5,780 nt of DNA from Actinomycetota bacterium (GTDB lineage: Bacteria; Actinomycetota; Acidimicrobiia; Acidimicrobiales; RAAP-2): positions 1 to 5,780 of the forward strand of contig WLKR01000084.1 of assembly GCA_009701115.1 (NCBI GenBank). Direction: 5' to 3'. Shown here one piece after another: positions 1-4,406 of this stretch. The notes below the pieces were generated by a model, which saw only the letters and a list, made by a program, of their open reading frames with translations, made no database searches and was not told the origin of the DNA. Each line of letters opens with the position of its first letter. Position 1 is the first letter of the stretch. Made by a program: the position numbers and the translations under genes.

Positions 1-474
1 CAAGCGGCCACGTCGGGATCGGTGAAGCTCGGCGCCAATGTGGTGCGGGGATATTTCGCGCAGGAACACGAGAACCTGGACCCCAACAAGACGGTGCTGG
101 CCCACTTGGACAATGCCACCGTTGAAACAGAAGTGCAACGACGCGCCCTTCTCGGTGCCTTCGGCCTTAAGGGATCAGCTGCGCTGCAAACCCCCGACAC
201 CCTGTCGGGTGGTGAGCGGGCCAAGTTGGCGCTGGCCATGCTGGCCGCCTCGGAAGCCAACCTCTTGATTTTGGACGAACCGACCAACAACCTTGACCCC
301 CGTTCGGTGGAAGCGGTGGGGGAGATGCTCAATGGCTGGAGGGGCACCATCATCGCCGTTTCCCACGAACGAGCATTCGTTGAAGCGCTCGACCCTACGC
401 ACGCCGTCTTGCTGCCCGAGGAGTACTTCGACCTCTGGCGCGACGACTACATGGACATGGTCGAACAGCGCTAG
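1..474 (+). CDS. ABC-F family ATP-binding protein, C-terminal part (5' end outside window)
   Basis: The reading frame is open from base 1, so the true start lies upstream; the GTG at 22 is only an internal codon. The visible 157 codons are the second nucleotide-binding domain of a soluble ABC protein. A Q-loop (YFAQE, glutamine codon at 61-63) is followed by the ABC signature LSGGERAKLALAML from 202, Walker B LLILDEPTNNLD from 262, and the H-loop SH at 361-366. No membrane segment is present. The LDEPTNNLD form and the wording of the signature are typical of ABC-F proteins, which bind the ribosome in translation regulation or antibiotic protection. The short tail ends LWRDDYMDMVEQR, with no long C-terminal extension. 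The subfamily cannot be assigned because the first ATPase domain and the linker are missing. Nothing resembling a strong terminator follows the stop. Confidence 0.9.
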   Translation, partial: QAATSGSVKLGANVVRGYFAQEHENLDPNKTVLAHLDNATVETEVQRRALLGAFGLKGSAALQTPDTLSGGERAKLALAMLAASEANLLILDEPTNNLDPRSVEAVGEMLNGWRGTIIAVSHERAFVEALDPTHAVLLPEEYFDLWRDDYMDMVEQR

Positions 475-541
475 GGGAGCCCCTCGGTCGCCATGGAGTT
501 TCGAGAAACGAAGAGTCGAACCGCTCGTGGTGCGTTTCGCC

Positions 542-547
542 TACAGT
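542..547 (+). promoter_or_regulatory. Candidate -10 box (TACAGT) of a leaderless epimerase transcript
   Basis: TACAGT fits the actinobacterial TANNNT -10 pattern and ends 9 bases before the ATG at 557. Transcription would therefore begin at or very near the start codon. No Shine-Dalgarno sequence lies upstream of this ATG, which fits a leaderless message. I see no convincing -35 hexamer at the usual distance, so this call is tentative. Confidence 0.35.
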
Positions 548-556
548 CCTAGCCCT

Positions 557-1528
557 ATGAAGATTCTCGTTATTGGTGGCACATCCTTTGTTGGTCGAGG
601 TATTGCGTTGGCGGCGCACGAACGCGGACACGACGTCACCGTCTTTAATCGTGGGGAGACGCCCACTGATTTACCAGCAGCCATTCACCGCCTGGTGGGA
701 AACCGTCAGAGCGACCTTTCGGCCCTGGCGGATCTCACCTTTGACGCCACCATCGACGCGATTGCTTATCAGCGTCGTGACGTCGAACTTCTCCACGCCG
801 CGATGGGCGCACGAGTCGGGTACTACTTGCAGATCTCATCCATCTCCGCCTACCAAGATCCCCAGTCCGATCAGGCCGACGAGAGCACGCCTCGACTTGA
901 ACTCGGTGACGTCGATCCCAACGCCAACGTCACAGGTGCCACGTACGGAGTATTGAAGGCCGAGTGTGAGCGGGCCGCCGAAGAGCTGTTTGGTTCGAAG
1001 ATCGGTATCTTGCGCCCAACGTTTGTGATCGGTGGTCACGACAAGACGTTCCGCTTTCCCTACTGGGTGGCCCGTATGCAAAAGGGTGGCCGCGTGGCAT
1101 TCCCCGGACCCCGCTCGAACGCCCTGCAGTGGATTGACGCCCGAGACCTCGGAACATTCGCGGTGCTCCTCACTGAGCAACGCTTCGCCGGCGCGGTACA
1201 CGCCCTGGGCAGTTCGCCGGTCTTGAGCTTCGGCGAAACCCTCGAGCGCATTGCGGCTCACGTGGCCCCGGAGGGCACGACGCTGGTCGAGGTCGACCCC
1301 AAACATCTTGAAGACTCTTCGTGGTATTCGAAGTTTCCGCTCTGGTCGGGCACCTCAAGTCAGACGGCCCTCAATATGAGTAATGCCAAGGCGCTCTCAT
1401 TAGGCCTAACCCTTCGAACATTGGAAGAGAGTGTCGACGACACCGCCGCCTGGTTTGGCGATCGCGAGTGGCCCGGCCATTGGCTCAGTTCGGCCGACGA
1501 ATCGGCTCTGCTGGATGTCGCTATTTAG
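557..1528 (+). CDS. NAD-dependent epimerase/dehydratase family protein (extended SDR)
   Basis: This 323-residue protein is a typical extended short-chain dehydrogenase. It opens with a Rossmann strand and glycine-rich dinucleotide loop (KILVIGGTSFVG, residues 2-13). A catalytic-type serine region follows (QISSISAY, 92-99), then the YxxxK pair (Y130, K134 in YGVLK), and the RPTFVIGGHD stretch (153-162) common in this family. Such enzymes act on nucleotide sugars or related substrates using bound NAD(P); the actual substrate cannot be read from sequence. The glycine loop GGTSFVG resembles the CSP41-like/COG0451 branch. The ATG at 557 was chosen because the dinucleotide fold starts right there. 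The same frame is open further upstream to 293, but that part overlaps the ABC-F gene and encodes no recognisable domain. The gene ends 5 bp from the stop of the opposing nuclease-like gene. Confidence 0.88.
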   Translation: MKILVIGGTSFVGRGIALAAHERGHDVTVFNRGETPTDLPAAIHRLVGNRQSDLSALADLTFDATIDAIAYQRRDVELLHAAMGARVGYYLQISSISAYQDPQSDQADESTPRLELGDVDPNANVTGATYGVLKAECERAAEELFGSKIGILRPTFVIGGHDKTFRFPYWVARMQKGGRVAFPGPRSNALQWIDARDLGTFAVLLTEQRFAGAVHALGSSPVLSFGETLERIAAHVAPEGTTLVEVDPKHLEDSSWYSKFPLWSGTSSQTALNMSNAKALSLGLTLRTLEESVDDTAAWFGDREWPGHWLSSADESALLDVAI

Positions 1529-1533
1529 ATGTT

Positions 1534-2748
1534 TCAATGCCTTTGAACTGTTTGGTTGACAAGTTCATCGAGATGGTCAAAAAATGTGTTGTCATAATCA
1601 TCGTCAGTGTGGTTGACATTCCATAGCCCCGAACTGCGAATTGATTCGCGATCGCTTGAGCGCCCAAGCCACGTGAGACTCGGAGTGTCAAGTGACTCTC
1701 GCGTAGCTCGGCTCAGCAGTCCAATTGCGCCTCGTTCGACAATGCCTCGAAGACTCGCTCTACTGGGAGGATCATTGATTGGAAGGCAAATAACGGACAT
1801 TTCTCCGATGCGCTGGCTGACGGCAACCTCGAGCGGGTATTCCATCTTCTTGGTTTCCTGGGTGGCGTTGTTGCCAACACCCCAAGTTGCCGCAATTGAG
1901 CTGGGCCAATCACCACTCGCCAATATTGCACTACCCACATGACGCCGAAATACTGAGCCGCGGTGATTGCCGCCCCCGGGTGTTGAGCCGCCTGGGACAC
2001 CACGATGTTGTGAAATGCGACCCCAAAGCGTGCTCGAGGAAGCGCCGAGAGCGTGGGTGCCAACCCGAACAACGCGTTGTGTCACGCCATCTGCCCTCAT
2101 CTCGTCGGGTTCAAAAATGAAGTACACGCCCCGTACTGGCCACTCCATGCGGCCAGTACACCGCGAGAGGGCTCGAGCACCCCCGACAGCGTCGCTCAAC
2201 TCCGCAAGTGACCGATAGAACCTGTCGACATCGGCATGTAGGGAGCCGCCCAATCGACTTGGTGATAAATGTGTTGGCATATCGAGCATGACCACGCTGG
2301 AACGGTAGAAGCGGAGTTGCTCTCCAAAGGTGAGACCAACGGTGGGGTTGATAACAGTTGCGCCAAGGCGCTGCAAACCGTCGATTACGCCGAAGTTGCG
2401 GTATTCAGAACCGGCGTGAATTTCGAAGATGAACCCATTCAAGTCTCCGAGAGAAGCCACAAGCGACTGAACAACGTTCTGAGACCACAACTCCTGTTGA
2501 GTGCGAGATAGGGACGTAAGGGCAAGGTCGTAGGGCTCAATGATTTCGGTGGGCTGAAGAAGCCCGTGCTTGGCGGACAGTATGAACCAGGAGTCACAAG
2601 ATGCTTCTACCGCTTTACGACGACCATTAAACAAGGCGGATAAGTAAAGATCCATGGCTGGACCAGGCGTAGCTCGTTTCGTCTTCACACATCCAATAAG
2701 CCCAACCCGCACGCCCAAAGAGTAGGCCGAACTCGAAATGATCTGCAT
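1534..2748 (-). CDS. DUF6884-like plus GIY-YIG nuclease-like two-domain protein
   Basis: This 404-residue protein has two recognisable parts. Residues about 13-148 match my memory of the DUF6884 pattern: GCVKTK (19-24), LYLSALF (34-40), WFILSAKHGLL (54-64), EPYDLAL (71-77) and GLTFGEQLRFY (138-148). DUF6884 has no settled function. From residue about 205 a GIY-YIG-type fold begins: GVYFIF (207-212), then RVVRVGTHA (225-233) in the YIG position, LWGRISQHRG with R244, NHRGSVFRRHVG (261-272), an acidic position E338 in IVERGAIGLLS, and SGLWNVNH (373-380). GIY-YIG domains cut DNA using a conserved Tyr, Arg and Glu, so nuclease activity is likely but inferred. No signal peptide or membrane segment is seen. 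The start is fixed by a perfect AGGAGG seven bases upstream. Local GC is about 47-60%, lower and more uneven than the backbone. A role in phage defence or DNA processing is plausible but unproven. Confidence 0.82.
   Translation of the reverse strand: MQIISSSAYSLGVRVGLIGCVKTKRATPGPAMDLYLSALFNGRRKAVEASCDSWFILSAKHGLLQPTEIIEPYDLALTSLSRTQQELWSQNVVQSLVASLGDLNGFIFEIHAGSEYRNFGVIDGLQRLGATVINPTVGLTFGEQLRFYRSSVVMLDMPTHLSPSRLGGSLHADVDRFYRSLAELSDAVGGARALSRCTGRMEWPVRGVYFIFEPDEMRADGVTQRVVRVGTHALGASSSTLWGRISQHRGVPGGSTPGGGNHRGSVFRRHVGSAILASGDWPSSIAATWGVGNNATQETKKMEYPLEVAVSQRIGEMSVICLPINDPPSRASLRGIVERGAIGLLSRATRESLDTPSLTWLGRSSDRESIRSSGLWNVNHTDDDYDNTFFDHLDELVNQTVQRH
2133..2159. repeat. 9-bp perfect inverted repeat inside the nuclease-like gene
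   Basis: GTACTGGCC at 2133-2141 and GGCCAGTAC at 2151-2159 are exact reverse complements separated by 9 bases. They encode the region CTGRMEWPVRG, exactly where the GIY-YIG domain begins. The pair could form a hairpin in the mRNA or mark an old junction; no function is evident. Confidence 0.6.
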
Positions 2749-2755
2749 GGAAAGG

Positions 2756-2761
2756 CCTCCT
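2756..2761 (-). promoter_or_regulatory. Shine-Dalgarno site AGGAGG for the nuclease-like gene
   Basis: Read on the minus strand, AGGAGG lies 7 bases before the ATG at 2748. This is the strongest ribosome binding site in the window and decides the start of the DUF6884/GIY-YIG gene. I could not find a convincing minus-strand promoter in the short divergent spacer. Confidence 0.8.
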
Positions 2762-2780
2762 ACAGGGCAGTGCCGATCTT

Positions 2781-2808
2781 TTGCTCACCGACATGTGGTA
2801 TTTAGATT
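2781..2808 (+). promoter_or_regulatory. Candidate promoter for the VOC protein gene
   Basis: TTGCTC at 2781-2786 and TAGATT at 2803-2808 are separated by 16 bases. They could serve as -35 and -10 boxes for the gene starting at 2861, giving a leader of roughly 45 bases. The -10 box overlaps an 8-bp palindrome ATTCGAAT (2806-2813), a possible operator in the divergent spacer. The evidence is pattern matching only. Confidence 0.35.
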
Positions 2809-2846
2809 CGAATGGCCCTAATGACCCAATGCGGTCAGGGCGCCTG

Positions 2847-2852
2847 AAAGGA
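2847..2852 (+). promoter_or_regulatory. Shine-Dalgarno site AAAGGA for the VOC gene
   Basis: AAAGGA lies 8 bases before the ATG at 2861, a normal spacing, and supports that start codon. Like its divergent neighbour, this gene has a leadered start, whereas the backbone genes here seem leaderless. Confidence 0.6.
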
Positions 2853-2860
2853 TTGTAGGT

Positions 2861-3223
2861 ATGGGCACACCGTTACAAGGACTCCGAACCGTCATTTATC
2901 CCGTTGTTAACTTGGCTGCGTCCAAGGAATGGTGGATCCAACTCCTCGGCGAGACGCCGTACTTTGATGAGGCGTTTTACGTCGGATTCAATGTTGCGGG
3001 ATACGAACTTGGTCTGTTGCCAGGGGCCAGCCAGTCTGATGGTGCTCAGGTGTACTGGGGTGTCGAAGATGTAGCAGGAGCTGTACACGAAGCCATTGTT
3101 CTTGGCGCTACCGAACTCACACGCCCCACGGATGTTGGCGAAGGGATTATGACCGCCACGGTTCGCATTCCCGACGGCAGCGTTCTGGGGTATATCTACA
3201 ACCCACATTTCTTGCCGAGTTAA
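2861..3223 (+). CDS. VOC (glyoxalase/bleomycin-resistance fold) family protein
   Basis: This 120-residue protein has the size and pattern of a single-subunit vicinal-oxygen-chelate domain. The first beta-alpha module runs LRTVIYPVVNLAASKEWWIQLLG (residues 8-30), with VGFNVAGYELGLLP at 41-54. The second module contains VYWGVEDVAGAVHEAIVLGA (64-83) and ends IPDGSVLGYIYNPHF (103-117). Family members bind a metal or small ligand in a beta barrel formed by two such modules, and act as lyases, dioxygenases or drug-binding proteins. The usual first metal ligand, a histidine in strand 1, is not obvious here; the matching position is near Y13. E49 could serve as one ligand. The substrate is therefore unknown and a non-enzymatic binding role is possible. 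The gene is divergent from the nuclease-like gene and ends 33 bp before the left att-like repeat. Its GC is about 50% at the start, below the backbone. Confidence 0.8.
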   Translation: MGTPLQGLRTVIYPVVNLAASKEWWIQLLGETPYFDEAFYVGFNVAGYELGLLPGASQSDGAQVYWGVEDVAGAVHEAIVLGATELTRPTDVGEGIMTATVRIPDGSVLGYIYNPHFLPS

Positions 3224-3256
3224 AAGCTCGTCGATTTGGTCCGCGAGGACTCATCC

Positions 3257-3275
3257 TGGTGGGCGAGGCGGGACT
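3257..3275 (+). repeat. Left 19-bp direct repeat (att-like, displaced tRNA-Leu 3' end)
   Basis: This copy is identical over 19 bases to the tRNA end at 4235-4253, in the same orientation. Identity stops sharply: base 3256 is c where 4234 is t, and 3276 is a where 4254 is t. On the minus strand it spells the last three T-loop bases, the 3' T-stem, the 3' acceptor strand, the discriminator A and CCA. Confidence 0.8.
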
Positions 3276-3289
3276 AGCGACGTCCGAGA

Positions 3290-3303
3290 GGTCCAAATGG
3301 ACC
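3290..3303. repeat. Small perfect hairpin near the left end of the element
   Basis: GGTCC (3290-3294) and GGACC (3299-3303) pair around AAAT. It sits 14 bases inside the left repeat. It could be a recombinase or protein binding site, or chance; no T-tract follows, so I do not call it a terminator. Confidence 0.3.
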
Positions 3304-3400
3304 GCCGTGCTGATCCAACAACCATTTCAACGGTCACTGGCTCTGCAATTTCTTCAGACTTACGCTGGCCATGAACCACCGCGCTACTCCAAAGGGGGCG

Positions 3401-3413
3401 ACGTTGCGAACGT
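3401..3413. promoter_or_regulatory. Palindrome overlapping the -35 box of the HTH/PIN operon
   Basis: ACGTT-GCG-AACGT is a perfect inverted repeat with 5-base arms. It contains the TTGCGA -35 box (3404-3409). Together with the second palindrome at 3420-3437 it brackets the promoter, as expected for an operator bound by the first gene's HTH product. Confidence 0.45.
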
Positions 3414-3433
3414 GCGATTTGTCAGGATAAACT
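3404..3433 (+). promoter_or_regulatory. Promoter of the HTH/PIN operon (leaderless)
   Basis: TTGCGA (3404-3409) and TAAACT (3428-3433) are spaced by 18 bases. The -10 box ends six bases before the ATG at 3440, so the transcript should begin at the start codon itself. No Shine-Dalgarno sequence is visible upstream of that ATG. The promoter lies inside the element, so the pair would be expressed wherever it lands. Confidence 0.55.
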
Positions 3434-3437
3434 GACA
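3420..3437. promoter_or_regulatory. Operator-like palindrome covering the -10 box
   Basis: TGTCAG-GATAAA-CTGACA has perfect 6-base arms and encloses the TAAACT -10 box, ending two bases before the start codon. A protein bound here would block RNA polymerase. Autorepression by the HTH protein is the simplest inference. Confidence 0.55.
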
Positions 3438-3439
3438 GT

Positions 3440-3760
3440 ATGAGACATCTCCTTGAAAACGCATTGCCAACCGATACAATCGCAGCAATCCGCTGCCTCA
3501 CTGAAAGTGAGCAGGAATTGGAGTTGTTGCGATTTGAAATGGTGAAGCGAGCCCGGAGTAACCACCGTTCATGGGAGGAGATTGCCGTCGCTCTTGGGAT
3601 TAGCCGACAGTCCGCATGGCAGTACTACGCACCACGGATTCTCAATGAGGCCGACCAAGAGGAGAATGGTCAACGACGTCTTTCCACCGATGAAGCGACT
3701 GACATCGCTGTATCTGAGTCCCGGGCGGTACGCCGCCGCAGGCGCAGTACGCCAGTGTGA
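3440..3760 (+). CDS. Helix-turn-helix protein, probable antitoxin of the PIN toxin
   Basis: This 106-residue protein has a predicted helical N-terminal part (TESEQELELLRFEMVKRAR, residues 21-39). A clear helix-turn-helix follows at about 43-63 (RSWEEIAVALGISRQSAWQYY), of the sigma-region-4-like type common in actinobacterial small regulators. The C-terminal third is polar and ends in an arginine run (about residues 95-102), which could bind nucleic acid or the acidic catalytic site of the partner. Its stop overlaps the GTG start of the PIN gene by four bases (GTGA), so the two are translationally coupled, the classic antitoxin-then-toxin order. The palindromes on its promoter suggest that it represses itself. 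Antitoxin function is inferred from this arrangement. The HTH family is not one of the standard named antitoxin classes as far as I can tell. Confidence 0.8.
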   Translation: MRHLLENALPTDTIAAIRCLTESEQELELLRFEMVKRARSNHRSWEEIAVALGISRQSAWQYYAPRILNEADQEENGQRRLSTDEATDIAVSESRAVRRRRRSTPV

Positions 3761-4164
3761 GAGTTGTTATAGATACAAACGTATGGGTGTCCGCCGCACT
3801 CGCCCCTGGGCCACCGCGAGACGTACTCAAAGCATGGACATCACATACGTCAATCGAAGTGGTGATGTGCCTCGAACTGTACGAGGAAATTGCAGAGGTG
3901 CTTCTTAAGCGTGAGAAGATTCGAAAATGGCTGACAATCGATGAAGCGCAGACATACTTAGACGCACTAAGGGCGTTAGTCGATTTTGCCCCTAACCCAC
4001 TCGTTGAGGAAGTGGGGCTTCGCGACAGTGCCGATTCATACATCGTGGCACTAGCGAGGCAGGGACGATGTGACTTCATTGTGACCGGAGACAAAGACTC
4101 ACTCGAATGGCCCGACCAGCGGCCTACCTGCCTCACACCGAAAGAATTTCTCAGTCGTCTTTAG
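3757..4164 (+). CDS. PIN-domain ribonuclease, probable toxin
   Basis: This 135-residue protein fits a full-length PIN domain of the type seen in putative toxin-antitoxin proteins (PIN_3/COG1569-like). The acidic metal-binding residues are present: D6 in VVIDTNVWVSA, E44 in ELYEEIAEVL, D93 in RDSADSYIVALA, and D112/D114 in IVTGDKDSLE. All are intact, so the enzyme is probably active as a magnesium-dependent RNase, halting growth by cutting RNA when not held by its partner. The target RNA cannot be predicted. The GTG start at 3757 overlaps the upstream stop by four bases. GC is lower than the flanking chromosome, suggesting transfer. A 7-bp hairpin follows four bases after the stop codon. Confidence 0.88.
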   Translation: MRVVIDTNVWVSAALAPGPPRDVLKAWTSHTSIEVVMCLELYEEIAEVLLKREKIRKWLTIDEAQTYLDALRALVDFAPNPLVEEVGLRDSADSYIVALARQGRCDFIVTGDKDSLEWPDQRPTCLTPKEFLSRL

Positions 4165-4167
4165 CAA

Positions 4168-4186
4168 AGCCATCAACGAGGTGGCT
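4168..4186 (+). terminator. Hairpin downstream of the PIN gene, possible terminator
   Basis: AGCCATC (4168-4174) and GGTGGCT (4180-4186) form a seven-pair stem, one pair being a wobble, around AACGA. It begins four bases after the PIN stop. There is no T-tract, so intrinsic termination is uncertain, though U-poor terminators are often proposed in actinobacteria. Confidence 0.35.
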
Positions 4187-4234
4187 CGGCGTTCTGTCGG
4201 CAGCGAATACAGGACAGGCACCTAAAGCCCTTTT

Positions 4235-4253
4235 TGGTGGGCGAGGCGGGACT
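4235..4253 (+). repeat. Right 19-bp direct repeat (att-like, tRNA-Leu 3' end)
   Basis: This copy lies within the functional tRNA gene and covers its T-loop end, 3' T-stem, 3' acceptor strand and CCA. It is the expected crossover region for tyrosine recombinases that use the 3' half of a tRNA gene. It matches 3257-3275 at all 19 positions. Confidence 0.8.
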
Positions 4254-4320
4254 TGAACCCGCACATCCTTTCGAATACTGGCACCTGAAGCCAGCGCGTC
4301 TGCCATTTCGCCACTCGCCC
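4235..4320 (-). tRNA. tRNA-Leu (anticodon CAG)
   Basis: Read on the minus strand, the 86 bases fold as a class II tRNA. The acceptor stem is GGGCGAG/CTCGCCC, and the D-arm GCG...CGC contains AAATGGCAGA. The anticodon stem CTGGC/GCCAG carries the loop TTCAGGT, giving anticodon CAG, which reads CUG leucine codons. A long variable arm TATTC-GAAA-GGATG and the T-arm GCGGG-TTCAAGT-CCCGC follow, then discriminator A and an encoded CCA. The gene is intact despite the neighbouring integration, because the inserted element supplied an identical 3' end. It is divergent from fhaA; a tRNA-Leu in this position is also known upstream of fhaA in mycobacteria (from memory), which suggests the tRNA is the old resident and the element the newcomer. 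Confidence 0.96.
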
Positions 4321-4332
4321 GAGCGGAGTATC

Positions 4333-4360
4333 ACTTTACTTCTATTTCTAAAGGCTCCAA
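4333..4360 (-). promoter_or_regulatory. Candidate tRNA-Leu promoter
   Basis: On the minus strand TTGGAG (4355-4360) and TAAAGT (4333-4338) are spaced by 16 bases. Transcription would start a few bases before the tRNA 5' end at 4320. An overlapping alternative -10, GATACT (4327-4332), has no good -35 partner. Confidence 0.35.
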
Positions 4361-4392
4361 ATTGCCGGCACTAAATAGGCAAACGGCACCGG

Positions 4393-4398
4393 TACGCT
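4393..4398 (+). promoter_or_regulatory. Candidate -10 box (TACGCT) for the fhaA operon
   Basis: TACGCT ends eight bases before the ATG at 4407, consistent with a leaderless message as for the epimerase gene. The AGGGG next to the ATG (4401-4405) is too close to act as a Shine-Dalgarno site. No good -35 hexamer is visible at the standard distance. Confidence 0.3.
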
Positions 4399-4406
4399 TA
4401 AGGGGT

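Larger units (their letters stand above)
3257..4253. mobile_element. tRNA-Leu-associated mini-island carrying a toxin-antitoxin pair, no integrase
   Basis: Two perfect 19-bp direct repeats, TGGTGGGCGAGGCGGGACT, lie at 3257-3275 and 4235-4253, 978 bp apart. The right copy is the 3' end of the tRNA-Leu gene. The left copy is an orphan with no tRNA around it: the bases beyond 3275 do not continue into a T-arm. This is the signature of site-specific integration into the tRNA 3' end, with the incoming copy restoring the tRNA and the original end displaced. Between the repeats lie only the HTH/PIN gene pair, its promoter region and two short arms. There is no integrase, excisionase or replication gene, so the element is either a relic after deletion or a cargo cassette moved by an enzyme encoded elsewhere. 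GC falls to 25 of 60 bases at 3901-3960, against 38 of 60 in fhaA at 4921-4980. Confidence 0.7.

Noticed and set aside
473..484. AGGGGAGCCCCT palindrome after the ABC-F stop as a terminator
   Set aside because: The workable stem is only about four pairs with a tight loop and there is no T-tract.
293..556. Upstream extension of the epimerase frame to an ATG at 293
   Set aside because: It overlaps the ABC-F gene in another frame, encodes no recognisable domain, and the Rossmann loop begins exactly at the ATG at 557.
1647..1656. GCGATCGC octamers (also near 1459) as a HIP1-like repeat family
   Set aside because: Only two copies are seen, both within coding sequence, and that repeat class is a cyanobacterial feature.
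1607..2511. Plus-strand open frames opposite the nuclease-like gene
   Set aside because: They lie antisense to a gene with two recognisable domains and a perfect ribosome binding site, and show no domain of their own.
3257..3275. Left repeat as a remnant of a second tandem tRNA-Leu gene
   Set aside because: Similarity stops abruptly after 19 bases and no other tRNA part is present beyond 3275; a recombination core fits better.
4222..4235. AAAGCCCTTTTT as a terminator for one of the flanking genes
   Set aside because: The symmetric part AAAG-CC-CTTT leaves a two-base loop, so no stable hairpin forms; the T-run runs directly into the encoded CCA of the minus-strand tRNA.
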